Positions 46,930-58,715 of a DNA stretch of 64,000 nt are shown piece after piece. Under the pieces are notes generated by a model, which did no database searches, was not told the DNA's origin, and saw only the letters and a list, made by a program, of their open reading frames with translations. How positions within the stretch are numbered: position 1 is the stretch's first letter; each line of letters starts with the position of its first letter. The stretch is from Diphasiastrum complanatum. Taxonomy: Eukaryota; Streptophyta; Lycopodiopsida; Lycopodiales; Lycopodiaceae. Position numbers and translations under genes: made by a program. The DNA is taken from positions 43,257,863-43,321,862 of the forward strand of contig CM055092.1 in the NCBI GenBank assembly GCA_029204225.1, in the 5' to 3' direction.

Positions 46930-48295
46930 TAGTCCTCAGGTTGGTTTCAGGAAGCTTTTGATCTGGATTATGGGGAGCCCCTTCCTCCTCCTAATCGATT
47001 CATTCAAACCTTGATTTGTTGTATGAAAAAAAATTGTGATATTGCATTATTATTGAAACTGATCGTGTTATTTGTAATGCCACTGAGGATAAAGTGCTCT
47101 GCATTATTGATCTCTTAGATACTTTACATTGTGTTAAAATTTATATGGAATATGGTAAAAACTAAATTGACCTATTGGGAACTATGGAAAACTTTGTTGC
47201 TAATTTGACCAGTCTTGCTGACAATCATGAAGATGAGGAGAGTTTTTTAACTTGCATATCAGAATGATTTTTTCCTGCCTAGAAAAAGAAAATGATGTTT
47301 TATCTGCCGAACCTACCCCTACCATTCCTAATACACTTCCCTCTCTACACCCACACCCACTTGTCTTTTTAGATGAGTTGGATGAAAATAGTGCTTCACA
47401 ACTTGAAATCTTTTCACAAGACATCTGTGATATCGGAGACCTTTCTACTCTTGAGTTCTGCCAAGCCAAAAATTGCCAGATTAAAGTGGTTCCTAGCCGC
47501 ACTATTGAATTCAAGTCTGCCTGCACTGCTTATAAACTCTAGAGTCTATCCACTATGAACATTCTTACCCCTTTACCAATTGAACTTTGGATCTTACTTG
47601 CACATCTGACTAATAAAGAAGTTCAATCCTACATACTTGCCGCTCTGAACAAGAATCCCTATCTTGAGACACTTGTATCCTTTGACAATATTATTCGCAT
47701 GAACAAGTTTGAACCCTCTCGATGCCCTTTTGAGCAAACCTGGGCTCGAGTACACGGACACTTTGACACCGGTTTCTGTAGAATGAATATGCACCAAGCC
47801 AGAATCTGGAATTGGAAAAGACCCTCCTTCAAATGGAGATGTGGTGACAAATGCAAGAAGAATTCCTCCATTGTATGGTTTGATCATGTTGTTTGGTTCA
47901 TGATGAACAATTTGAATAAATTATTCCATGTTGCTTTCTTCCAGATTCAAATAAACGCCTTCTTCCTTGGGCTACACAAGCCCACTAGAGATGTTGTCAA
48001 GTCACATCTCACTTTCCTCTTTATACGCCAACACACGATTGATGCATATATAGAGCTTGTTGCAAACCCGTTTGCCAAACTTCTTGCCAATCTGGGAGCT
48101 ATCGATAACATCAAAGAGATTGAATGCCTCCTCAAAAGACCAAGCTTTTCTACCCTCCAAGATAATTTTTTCCAAAGCTCAAATAAAAAGACCAGTACTT
48201 TTAACCTAAACAATCCAAGTTCGATTGTTTCTGGTGTAAATTTTCTAAGAGTTACATATAAAAAAGATAAACTAGTGCAAATATTTCTTTTCTAA
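46930..48295 (+). pseudogene. Unrecognised decayed protein-coding region
   Basis: The best part is 47555-48295, open for 246 codons: LPIELWILLAHLTNKEVQSY, FEQTWARVHGHFDTGFCRMN, WKRPSFKWRCGDKCKKN, FFQIQINAFFLGLHKPT. The same frame extends upstream to 47252 across one TAG (47540-47542), adding a Pro-rich stretch (PTPTIPNTLPSLHPHP) and an acidic one (LDELDENSASQLEIF). Further upstream, other frames carry ETDRVICNATEDKVLCIIDL and LTSLADNHEDEESFLTC. Total about 400 residues of coding-like sequence. No zinc knuckle, protease, polymerase or integrase motif is seen and no family is recognised. The opening resembles an F-box only superficially. Minus-strand frames here are shadows. Confidence 0.45.
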
Positions 48296-50484
48296 GTTTT
48301 ATGATTGAGTGCATTTTGCTAGCATCACCATATATACCATTTGTCAATGAATAAAGATTAACAATCACATAGAAGACATAGCCATATTTTAGACTCATGG
48401 GCTCCTATCATTCCTTGTGCACATTTGGCTAGGATCTAAGCTAGGGCCTTCAATGCCAAAGGAACCACACTTAATGAACTCGACTACAAACAAAGACAAC
48501 TAGCAAGCTATACATTGCAAAATCTTCTAGCCAAAGCATCTTCTATCTAAGAAACCCATGGGTGAATGATAACCAAATGTTCATATATTTTTTTGCAGTT
48601 GCATGATTTCTTTTAGGCACATTGAATTCCAACAATCAAAATAACAATAGAAGATGGCGTGTGTATTCATCCTTTTGTAGTGTTAAGACAATTGCAACAA
48701 TTTAGCTTATATGTTTAAATTAGTCACAAACAACACAACCCACATTTTACACATTACAAATACAAGCATGTTCATAAAAGTAGCTACCATTTCTAGTAGA
48801 CAATTTGTTAGACTCAAAATCTACTATACATACTATATAAATTATTGATGCTCATAAACAAATATGAAGTTGACAATAACCGCAATCAAGTTGGTAGCAA
48901 GAGCTACAATTTTTTTTGTGAAAGACATATTATATATTGTTGTTGTTATCAATAATGAATCTTCTATAAAAGACAAACATATGAGTGAATTTCTTATGGT
49001 TGTGAGAAGAGATTGACAAGCACTTTTTTGTACAAATGCAAAAAGAAGCATATTATTATGTGGTTGTTTTAGAAACAATGGCTTCTCCTTTGAACAAAGA
49101 GACTCATGCTATTCAATGGACTTTTATATCTAATGGACAATGCACATGCATATGTTCAAAAAAAGATTATATGTTTGGTAGTTTTTATAGATTCCTTTCA
49201 AAGTTAAGTTGCCTTATGCTAGGTGGTGTTATCTCATTTGGCACGTGTGGCAATTGCTTTAAATTAAAAAAGTACGTATCAATTATGTGAAATGATGTAA
49301 AGAGTTGGTCCTAATTGTTAGCATTTATGATAGAGCTCAAACTTTTTGGAAAGAAACTAAAAAATGTAATATAGAAAAGATTACGAGCTTGAGTAGTGTT
49401 ATTTTTCAATGCAAACTATTTGCTACTACAAAGAGTTACGATTTAAGCGTATTCAAGAGTTTTCCACCTTATGTGTGTGAAAATGGAGCATTTTGATATT
49501 CCATGGTGCATTTTTTCACAATTATATTGCCTTTAAATTCTTGCTTATATATATATATATATATATCCCATTCTCATAAAATCTAATTGCCAAATGTAGT
49601 CAAGACAATGACTAAGATGAACAAAGATGTTGGAAGTAGAAGAAGTATTGTGCGTTGTTATATAGATGCAAACGAAATTTGTTGAGCATGTAAGCATTTG
49701 GAAGTATTAAGACATGACAATCAATAAATAGAATGTGATTCACACCCACTAGAGACTTTTCCAAATACTGATGAAGATTCACAAGATAGCAATTAGAAGT
49801 ATAGATTGGATGCCATTGAATAAAAAATTGGATAAGCCCAAAAAACACAATGTGTCCATTGGTCCTTTCACTCAATAACGAGCCTAAAGAACTAAGTGAA
49901 GTCCTCTCAAACACTAGATTGATATATTGGAAGACAAAAAAATGAGCTTCAATATCGAAGAATGGTACTATTATGGAGAGAAGTTGAGAATGCTAGCAAT
50001 TGAGTTGTAGACCACATAACAAAGATAAGTACTTCCAGTGATCCATGGTTTAATGATTTGGATAGCAAAATAATCTATATGTCATATTGTTACATTTATA
50101 AGGATGGGGAAGCACATGGAAATAACTACTTCAACTAGAAAATTACTTTCATCAAAAATTTGTAGGGAAGCATATGAAAAAATACCTCGCAAATTTTTAT
50201 TTTGTGCATAATAGCCTAACTTCCATGTTGGACTCCAAAGCAGGTCAGATTAGTTTTCCAAGGGGTATTTGTGCTCTGAAACAATCTTCTTTCAATGTTG
50301 CATCATTAATTTATTTAGTTTTATATATATTGTTGTAGAATACAAAGTGTTTGTCCATGTTTGAGGTTTTTCATTTATAATTTTGCTATTTCTTTGGAAA
50401 AGTCATTGAAAAAATATGAAAGAAGAGCAAAAGTCAAAAAATTCATATAACAAATAATGATTTTTCAAGTGAAAAAGAGGTCAA
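48296..50484. other. Stretch without a recognisable gene
   Basis: AT-rich. 48842-48900 resembles 6826-6880. A short (AT) run of about ten units is at 49549-49567. GGCACGTGTGG at about 49240 is a single near-match to the LTR palindrome. No domain recognised. Confidence 0.4.
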
Positions 50485-50600
50485 TGTAGCGGGTATTTCC
50501 TATCCACCTTCAACCCTAGATCCAAGCACATCCAGCATCAAAGGAGATGAAGAGGATTAACATGTTGTCACGCAGAGATTCGTTCCCATGAGAGCGATTA
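50485..50600 (-). repeat. 3' LTR remnant of the gypsy element
   Basis: TGTAGCGGGTATTTCC ... CCCATGAGAGCGAT matches 56067-56182 closely. Beyond 50600 the two copies diverge abruptly, so only the U5 end remains. The left flank is GTCAA. Confidence 0.85.
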
Positions 50601-50612
50601 AATTCTCACAAA

Positions 50613-50745
50613 ATGGCCTAAAGTTCTTTTATTAACTTCTAACTAATCAAAAACTATGTGATCATTAGGTTGAACTTACACATGCAGTGTGCCAAATCCT
50701 TCTCACTTATTAACTAGGGTTAGGGTTGCCTCGATATCCGAAAAC
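50613..50745 (-). repeat. Fragment of the 31-kb type LTR fused to the gypsy LTR
   Basis: AAAATGGCCTAAAGTTC ... TAGGGTTGCC matches 31040-31175 in the same orientation with scattered mismatches. It is joined to the gypsy LTR end within about 12 bases, a recombination or nested-deletion junction. Confidence 0.75.
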
Positions 50746-50879
50746 TATGAGATCACAGAAATTATGATGAAATGCAATAAAGGATAGATTGATTCAGCAA
50801 AATGATGAGCACAAGACAATTGCAGATAGAAATTGCGTACTCTAAGCTATCTTTGAAAACTCTGTCTGATTTGCACTTT

Positions 50880-51340
50880 CGCCAATGATATTTTCATACA
50901 AAAATTTTGTAATAGATTTCGCATCGGCTACATGACTTGCTCGTGCTTCAACCCATTGGTCATATTATATGTCGCTATGATGATATATCTAGCTTGAGTA
51001 CCTCTTGTCGCAGGATGTATAGGACCAACATAATCAAGTCCCCATTTTTCAAATCATACTTGTGCTAGGATTGGATGTAAGGTTCATAATGTTGTTTCAT
51101 AGGATGACGTGCACATTGACAAACATCACATTACTGGATATACTTTTCTATATCTTTATGAAGTGTAAGCCACCAACATCCTAATTGCAGAAAATTTTGA
51201 ACAATGATATCAGATGAAAAATGTCCTCCTCCCATTCCATCATGAGAAAACATGATTAGATCAGACACTTCATGTAGTAAAACATGTCTTCTCAAAATAT
51301 CATTAGCTCCACGGTGATACAATTGTGCTTTTAAAATCAA
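50880..51340 (-). pseudogene. gypsy integrase, zinc domain and start of the core
   Basis: YHRGANDILRRHVLLHE, HDGMGGGHFSSDIIVQ, WWLTLHKDIEKYIQ, CDVCQ..ARHP is the His-His-Cys-Cys integrase domain. The first catalytic Asp is preserved in GLDYVGPIHPA near 51020. Several stops and frameshifts; the core ends before the second Asp. Confidence 0.8.
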
Positions 51341-52545
51341 TCACCTTTGTTGAACTTTGGACAAAAGTTCACTTGGTTGACCCAACATCAGATATTCAAC
51401 AATATCTTCAGCCCTCTCAGAAACTGCTTCAACATAGAATAACGCAGCATTTGGCACTTTAGTATTAATTGGTGTTGTTTGTATTCTTGGGACATGATCC
51501 GCAAGATAATGTTGTTTACCTTTTCGAACTACGACTGGAAAGTCAAATTCAGTCAATAATAATAACTACCTTGCAATGCATCTCGTATTGCATGTCTTGT
51601 TTACCAAGTATAGCAAAGGCTGATGATCGGTATAAAAAGTAAAATGTGTAGCCATTAAATAATGTCGACACTTTTTTACCGAAAATACTTCTCGTTCTAT
51701 AGTTGAATAATTCATTTCTACATCACTTAGTTGTTGACTAGAAAATCCAATTGTAAAATCTTTCTTATACTCCCCGGTTGTGTCAAGACAGATCCAATGG
51801 CATATTTTGATGCATTAGTATGCACATAGAACTTAATTGTCCAATATGGAGCTCTTAAGATTGGTGCAGAAGCTAAGGCTTTCTTCAGCTTTTCAAATGC
51901 CTCCAAGGCCTCAGTTGTCCAAATCAGTACAATAGTCAACTTGTATACAGGTCGTGCTAGATCCAAATATTTGATAGTAACTCACATGACCCATAAAAAT
52001 GCATACTCCTCTAATTGTTCCTAGTGGAGGCAATTCCAAGATACTCTTGATTTTGGAATAATATGTAGCAATTGCATGTCTTGAAATCACATGGCCAAGA
52101 ACAACTCCATGAGTAACCCATATTTGGCATTTTGCTGGATTTAAGAAAATCTAGTATTTACGACATCTTTCAAACACTTTTTCCAAATGATCCAAATGGT
52201 CTGTATCAAAACTATGGACTCCAAGATCATACAAATAAATTTCAACAAATTTTTGCAAATACTCCTTAAAAGCAAACTGAATAACTCATTGAAAAGAACT
52301 CGGTGTGTTACAAAGTCCAAACGACATAACACTATAAGCATAGGTCTTTAATTCTGTTCAAAAGCTATTTTATGTTGATCCGCATGTGCGATTTTAACTT
52401 GATTATATCCACTAATTTCATCCAAAGAACTATATGCTTCCGCTCTAGCAAGGTGATCCAATATGCTTTTTGTAAAAGGCAATGGAAAGTGATATTTACA
52501 CGTGACTTTATTCAGTGCCTTTAGGTTCACACAAATTCTCATCTT
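51341..52545 (-). pseudogene. gypsy reverse transcriptase-RNase H
   Basis: RT: MRICVNLKALNKVTCKYHFP, AYSSLDEISGYNQVKIAHAD with its catalytic Asp, FGLCNTPSSFQ in a shifted frame. The catalytic box near 52230 reads IYLYDLG where the family has YLDD, so the first Asp is Tyr. RNase H: FYTDHQPLLYLVNKT near 51625 and EREVFSVKKCRHYL. The bridge region VLIWTTEALEAFEKLKKALA is at 51900. At least three frameshifts. Confidence 0.85.
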
Positions 52546-54460
52546 GCCTTTTTTCTTAGGAATGACGACAAGTGTGAGACCTACTCAGTATGCTCAATTT
52601 CATAAATGAAATCTGCTTCCAATAATCTCTACAACTCCTTCTTTATTAGATCTGTGACATTCAAATTACAATGATAAAATTTTGTCACCTTTGGCACTGC
52701 ATCCGATACAAGAGGGATAGTATGCTTGACTATAGAAGTAGGAATTTCCTTCAAGTTTTTATATGTCCAAGCAAAACAATCTTGATATTTGATCAATAAG
52801 TTCATCAAAGATTGAAACTACTTTGAGGTAAGTTGCACTCCAACTTGAACAATCTTCTCATCTTCTCCTGTTTTGGCTAGATTCATAGGTTGCATCCTAG
52901 CTGGTCCATCGTAAATTTCTTGTGTTTCTGGCACTTGATCTTTAAGTATATTCAGTCTTCATCGATCTCTCGGCTAATACTTCTTTGGCTTGAGGCACCG
53001 GCTTCAAGAATTTTTCCAAAGTAATGTTCATCTTACTTGATAGAATATTCATAATAAGTTCTATTTGCAATGCCTCTACTTCAGTCATCTTGAATGGTTC
53101 TTCATGATGATGTAACTGAGTGTCAACATCCATATGTTGATATGATCTTTGCAAGAGATCTGACAGATCCGTTGATGGAAAATTCATTGATGGAATGAAC
53201 CTCTACTGCAACTATGGATTTTTCCATAGCTTCTTCTTCTTAGAGATCTTTAATCCACCACTTCATGTTGTGGTATTTCTTCTTCTCAATATTGAGATTT
53301 GCATACACCCATGATGCGGTAGAAACTTCAGTAGCTGGCACATATTCTGTAGGTGTTGGTTCAACAATAGCTCCTTTCTGCTTTTGAGCTCTCGTGACAA
53401 CCATTACTAGTGCACATGATTCATCAAGATGAACTGCTAGTCTTTGCTTGATCGTAATCATATTCAAAGGAGCAGTTGTCAGCTATGGTTTTAGTCTAGC
53501 TGGAGAGTCCTTGTAGCAATGTCCATATCCGGATTCTTGACAGAAGGGATTGAAGTTTTTTTTATTGGAAAATTCTACAATCCTGTGACTTTCTCCACAT
53601 CCAAAACATCCAAGTGGTGTTCGAGCTTACTGTCTAGACTGTTGTTGTTATGCAATAGCATAGATAGTAGATTGCTCTGAAGGACCAATGTTTTGGTCTA
53701 TATTATAATTTCATTGTTCATAACCATCTGAAGGTTCTAGTTCCATCATATTCGCTTGAGGAGCCTGTTGATCTGGAGGGGCAAGTAGAGCTAATGGTTG
53801 TGGAAATCCAAGTCCATGGACCTTTCCATCTGGTGCTTTCCATCTACAATTTTCTTGATATTGAAACTTAGAATATCTTTGCTGAATGACTCATGGATTG
53901 AACAAACAAAAGGTGGTTTCATGTCCGGTTGAATTGTACCGATGTCCATCATTCATCTTTTCATTGTTGGACATTCATTCATAGTAGGATTTCTAGCATA
54001 GATTACACACAAAACATTTTCCCTACTAGGCCCTTTATTAGTTACTTTGTCGCTCTTAGCTTGCTGCTCTTCCAACGCTTTTCTTTTAACTTCACATCAA
54101 ACTCAGTCTCCATCGGTTTTAGCTGTATCTGCTATTTTTGGCCAGGTTTTTCAAACTCATTCATCATCAACTCGGCTGGCATTGATGTTCGTGGATGCAA
54201 TAGTTGTGGATGTTGTAGTCATTTGCCCAACTGTGTATGGCAGCATTCCAATATTGGTATCATCATCAGAATCATCATCTTCTTCACGTATTGCATCATC
54301 CATAGCATCATTGTTAATGATATCTGGTTCACATTCGGATCTAAGATGTTTGATCTGCTCAATGAAATCTCGCACCCCCTCTTTCTTTCCCATTTTAATT
54401 TACTTCCCAAGAATTTCCTGGGTTTAAATGAGGACAACTTTAACTATTATCCAATCTAAA
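52546..54460 (-). pseudogene. gypsy gag-protease region, poorly preserved
   Basis: Several minus-strand frames with protein-like composition but many breaks. There is a Cys-rich stretch LGCFGCGESHRIVEF ... FCQESGYGHC near 53530-53620 that could be a zinc motif, and an acidic run REEDDDSDDDTN near 54260. Segments such as WKAPDGKVHGLGFPQP near 53830 also occur. No clear protease D-S/T-G motif. Assigned by position between primer site and RT. Confidence 0.5.
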
Positions 54461-56044
54461 CGTTCCGTCAAGTCTTGACTGTAAAACCAATCTTGTGTCG
54501 TTCTGATTAAGGACATAGAAATAATTTAAGTTTATTCTTTGGATTAACTTCACCATAGACTTCTCATGATTCATTAGAGATTTTGAGGAATCTAACTGGA
54601 TTAGATAATCCATTGTACTTATGTAACTCCAACCGAGGAAGTTTTTTAATAATAATACGTGGGGGTACATCAACTTCAAGTTCAAAATCCAAATTTGTCT
54701 CAAATCACTTAAGAATAGGTAATAGATAATGAGATTGGATCTAGATTTTTCACCTATTTCCTTATCTGACCTATTAAAACTTATCACTTGATGTCAATTA
54801 GATCATAACTTTAGAAAAGAGATCTTGATCAAGTAAATGGCACTCTAAAAATAGAAATTTGTTTAAAATTAGTACCAAATCTATTCAAAATCTTTCACAA
54901 ACTTGTCAATGGCTAGATCATATAAATCAAAACTCAAAAATAATACTGGTGAAGTTTCTCAAGCAAAGGTTAACTCGGTGAGGGTCCTTTCAGTACTATT
55001 TTTGGTAAAAACCCAGTTAACTAGCTACTCTGACAAATCTCAAAAAACTAACCTTCATTTGTTTGACAATAGATAGACCTGACAAGGATGAAACTAGGGT
55101 AGAACTGGCAAAGGTTCTTTTGGAAAACAATGATTTCTTTTTGTTGCTTGACAAGGGCTAAAATGATAGATCCAGATATAATTAACCTTCGCTGAACACA
55201 AAAATGATGGATCACTAAATTTGAAAATCTTAGACAATCGGCAAAGGTTCAAGAGTGATACTATTATTTTTGCAAAAAAGAGCACTTTTTTTGACAAAAA
55301 TAGCTCAGTATAACAACTGACCTTGACTTAACATTCACCCAACTTACTGATTACAAAAAATAGTAAGATGGAATGATTGTGACTCTAGCGAAGATTCATG
55401 CAAGGGTCCTCTCAAAGAATTGATATTCTTTCAGAAAGGTGTAAAACTTTCTACAAAAGGTTACCAACAACTAGTGGAACGGTCACTTCAGCCTTCTATT
55501 TTTTGAATTAACTTTCGTTGACCTAGCTATAAGAAGATCTAGGTTAGATCTATACACATTAGACCAGGTGAAAGATGATTTTCAATAATTTTTCTTTTTT
55601 CATTTTTTTTTTTGGAGATTTTTCTTCAGTTTCTAGAAATTGGCTGGGAATTAACCTTTGCCCTTCAAACTGTAGCCACACTGCATCGGGCTAGTCTCAT
55701 TTGCAAGTCGGCAAAGGTTGGTTGCAAAGGAACAAAAAGTTATCAGTGTCTGAAGAAAATTTTGCCCCTTTTGTCACTAAAATAGCACAAATGAACGATT
55801 TTTTTTTGTTTCTCTGATTTTTTCATATTCAAATAGGCCTTAGGAATGGTGATCCATCTGGCTTTCCTTGCTCAACAATCAAAATAGATTTCAAGCAAAA
55901 CAAATCCACACAAATCAAACAAAAGTTCTTCCAAATTAACTCTAATGCAATTTTAATACTAATATGTCAAGACAAGACGCCTAAATGCAATCTAACATCC
56001 AAGCATGGTTCAAAAATATGCTAAAAACAAAAAATTGGCATAGC
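54461..56044 (-). other. gypsy leader region
   Basis: About 1.6 kb between gag-like sequence and primer site with no sustained frame. It contains repeated phrases such as GGCAAAGGTT and CAAAGGTT (e.g. 54965, 55107, 55242, 55712), suggesting a degenerate short repeat family. No recognised gene. Confidence 0.45.
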
Positions 56045-56062
56045 TCCTTGGCAACGGTGCCA
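56045..56062 (-). other. Primer-binding site, tRNA-Asp type
   Basis: Minus strand TGGCACCGTTGCCAAGGA, four bases from the LTR. It matches 15 of 18 positions of the complement of the plant tRNA-Asp 3' end used by several gypsy lineages; the three mismatches are all G-to-A. Confidence 0.75.
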
Positions 56063-56066
56063 AAAT

Positions 56067-56328
56067 TGTAGCGAGTATTTCCTATCCACCTTCAACCCTA
56101 GATCCAAGCACATCAAGCATCAAAGGAGATAAAGAGGATTAACATGTTGTCACGCGGAGATTCATTCCCATGAGAGCAATAGCATAGTTCATAATCAAGC
56201 ACATGCTTATGATCCACATCTAACACTAACCATTAATACTACAATCCATTAACACTACTCAAGCATTGATAAAGCTCACTTTTATCTCTTCTCTTCTCTC
56301 TCAAAAAAAGTATAACAAAGATCAATCC
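56067..56328 (-). repeat. 5' LTR of the gypsy element, split by element A
   Basis: Starts TGTAGCGAGTATTTCC; the first 116 bp match the 3' remnant at 50485. It continues about 146 bp more until the LTR of copia element A begins at 56329; the remainder should lie beyond the window. Confidence 0.7.
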
Positions 56329-56945
56329 TGTCAGAAATTGTGAACTCCTGCAACCTTGTCACGAAGGTGAAGAAGCGAAACAAAGCAAAGGGCAAACATA
56401 CCTCAAAGATCGAAAGAAAAGTATTTGAGATTTGGCCCGATGACCAGGTGACGAAACACAATAGAGGAAGACACGATGGACGAAAGAAAACAATTTGCAC
56501 TGCCAACTGGCAGCTCGATGAGCGTGGTGTATTATACTTCACACTCAACTGAAAGAGACAATGATAACATAGAATAACAAACTACTTGATTAGCATTAAC
56601 TTGTCTTGTAATTCTCTGATTATCTATCTTGTAAACTCCACACAATGGAGATAAATACGCATTTTTGATCAACACAAAAAAGAGATGATGTAGAGAACGA
56701 AAAGAATGAAAGAGAGAAAAGTTGTGCATGAAAGTCTGCCAACGAGCTAAACACAATGATTGAGGTGAGCGTCGGCTGCCAACGAGCGAGACACTGACTT
56801 ACTCACTGGAAAATGCAAAAAAACAGAAAATACAATTGCTCTCTTCTCCACCTCATCGTTCGTGTCGTCTTCTTGATTGATTCTCTCATGATCTGTGATC
56901 TGTAGTCACTTGCGTAGGATCCTAGAAATACAACAAAATCGTTAA
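56329..56945 (+). repeat. 5' LTR of element A
   Basis: TGTCAGAAATTGTGAA ... CAAAATCGTTAA, 617 bp. The start is the same as in the 5272-5991 LTR. The inner end lacks the GCGACA terminus of that LTR and reads GTTAA, an altered terminus. The left flank is AATCC. Confidence 0.8.
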
Positions 56946-56958
56946 TGGTATCAAAGCC
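56946..56958 (+). other. Primer-binding site of element A
   Basis: TGGTATCAAAGCC, one G-to-A difference from the initiator tRNA-Met site. Confidence 0.85.
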
Positions 56959-57009
56959 CATGTTATCACTACATGATATCTGAGCAGTGATTCTCTAAGA
57001 CAACACAAT

Positions 57010-57132
57010 ATGGCTACAACAATCAGTCTTGATGGTGAAAGCTACAGAGTATGGAAGTTCAAAATCAAAACACTTTTGAAGGGTGAAGACATCTGGTTGG
57101 TGACCAAACTCATAGGGGGGCAGTCTCCAGAG
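57010..57132 (+). pseudogene. Element A gag, first segment
   Basis: ATG at 57010 (MATTISLDGESYRVWKFKIK) to the insertion point of element B. The frame resumes at 63193 as GDPRRVEWIRKDECAMAII. The minus-strand paralogue near 5050-5210 gives the uninterrupted order. Confidence 0.88.
57128..57132. other. Target-site duplication of element B, left copy
   Basis: CAGAG, repeated at 63188-63192. The paralogous gag near 5070 has one copy of the equivalent site in uninterrupted sequence. Confidence 0.88.
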
Positions 57133-57408
57133 AGTTAGAATTAAAGTTAGGATCACTGTGTTACTGTACTGTGGGTACTATCAGTGGATAAGGATCAGTT
57201 GGCCTCGCCACGAGGCAAGTCGATGGGACACGCATCCCGCCAACGGCAACCTGGGTCATGCATGAGTTGCCTGAGTGAACAACTACATGTACAGTGTAAT
57301 TTCATTTTCCGAAATACAGTTGCTATGTGAGCTTGCTGAGGAGAGTGATTTTCTATCTGTGTTAGTATGTAGCATGATCTGTGTTCCTGTGCAAAGCATA
57401 TTCTAAGT
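57133..57408 (+). repeat. 5' LTR of element B
   Basis: AGTTAGAATTAAAG ... CATATTCTAAGT, 276 bp, inverted TTAGAAT/ATTCTAA just inside the ends. It contains a perfect 6-bp-arm hairpin, GCCTCG-CCA-CGAGGC, near 57212-57226. Confidence 0.92.
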
Positions 57409-57421
57409 TGGTATCAAAGCC
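57409..57421 (+). other. Primer-binding site of element B
   Basis: TGGTATCAAAGCC starting at the base after the LTR; one mismatch to the initiator tRNA-Met site, same variant as element A. Confidence 0.88.
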
Positions 57422-58715
57422 GTACAGGGAGTTTACACAATACAGTGTCGCCGTTGAAGAGAGCTTCGGGAGAATTGTCTTTTGAGAGTTCAGGGTCTTA
57501 TGGCGGGTTGAAGAGGGAAAGAGAAGCACTGCTGCACAATTTCTAATTTATAGAGGCTTGCTAAGCTCAACAAAGGGATAGTTAGCCTGTGCATAGCTTC
57601 AGACAGGGAAAAATTTGGTGAAAATTTGACAATTTCGAAGCCAGCTGAAAATTGAAACCGGACTTGGGGTTACGGTTTTTATACATAACTGGTGATTTCT
57701 TTGCTGTTTGTGCACCGTTTTGGATGCCGTAAGGACAAGAAGGAAGCTAATCACATTGTCAATCAGGCATGGAGAGATTCTGAGGTTTATGTCAAAGATA
57801 TGTCTCCAGACAGTTAACCTAGCAGATTTGCGATAAAAAGGTGAGAAAGCCACTTTGTCAAGTTGAGCTAAAAAGATCGTTTCTCTACGGAATTTCCTGA
57901 CTGAATACTCTACAGTCATGGATTCAGTAGGGCGACCCTGCTCTAGGCCTCAGATCGTGCTCAAAACGATCCACAGGAGAGCTTAATCTGATAGTTTCCA
58001 TAGAAGGGAGGCGCGGCCGCAGGCAGGGAGGTTGCGAGCTATTCGCGCGTCCAACGCGATGAACAACTTAGTGTATTGAAGACCATAGCGTCTGCAGGAG
58101 TTTGGTTCGATGCCCAAATGTACTTTGAACCTTTAGATGAGGTGTCAAATGAATCAACGGTCCAGAATTTGTGATGGGAGAGAAATTTGAACCACAAGAT
58201 TTGGTTCAGCCATTGGATGAGCTTTGAACAGGGCCCTGAAGAATTGAAGTGCATTCTGGCCTTCAACTTCATTAAAAATTTTCATACTGAAAGTTGAGTT
58301 GGGTCCCTTCACAAGTGAAGAGTGAAGTTTCTTCAAAGTAAAGAAACAGTTCAAAAGCTGGAAAAGTCCCTATTTTTGGGTCCTTTGCCCGTTTTGACCC
58401 AAACAAAAGGCTATAACCTCCAAACGAAGGGCACCCGGACTGTACCTACAAGTATGGTACAGCAAAATAGAGTGGTTGCAATGGAGAAAGTGTTCGGAGT
58501 ACGCCAGAAGTAGTTTCACCATTCCACTGGGCACGTTGTTGGGAGTTGACGACTGAGTGCATTTCGGAAGGCGACACCGATTTGGCTTTCAAATTGGTGG
58601 AAAAGCGGCAAGTGGCCTGGTAGGAAAAAAAGTGCAGATCATTATACTTTTGATATCACTGTTGGCCTCGACATATTGTTCTTAGCCTAAGGCAGAAGTT
58701 TTAAGCAGTTTTGCG
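57422..58715 (+). other. Long untranslated leader of element B
   Basis: 1294 bases between primer site and gag ATG, GC-richer than the surroundings (includes GCGCGGCCGC near 58011). No frame on either strand has recognisable protein similarity. It may hold packaging or translation signals; function unknown. Confidence 0.7.

Larger units (their letters stand above)
50485..56328 (-). mobile_element. Ty3/gypsy element, minus strand, decayed, tRNA-Asp type primer site
   Basis: Minus-strand order: 5' LTR (56328-56067, interrupted by element A at 56329), primer site (56062-56045), gag-like region, RT, RNase H, integrase zinc domain and core start, then a broken 3' end carrying LTR remnants. RT-RNase H-integrase order is the Ty3/gypsy arrangement. 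The left and right LTR ends share about 116 bp with few mismatches. Many frameshifts and stops; integrase is cut near 50880. Confidence 0.85.

Noticed and set aside
47555-48295. F-box protein (opening LPIELWILLAHL)
   Set aside because: Only the first dozen residues resemble an F-box; the conserved Trp and Arg positions further on are missing and no LRR or kelch repeats follow.
53929-54459. 176-codon plus-strand frame in the gypsy region
   Set aside because: Antisense to gag-like minus-strand sequence; Ser/Phe-rich low complexity and no domain.
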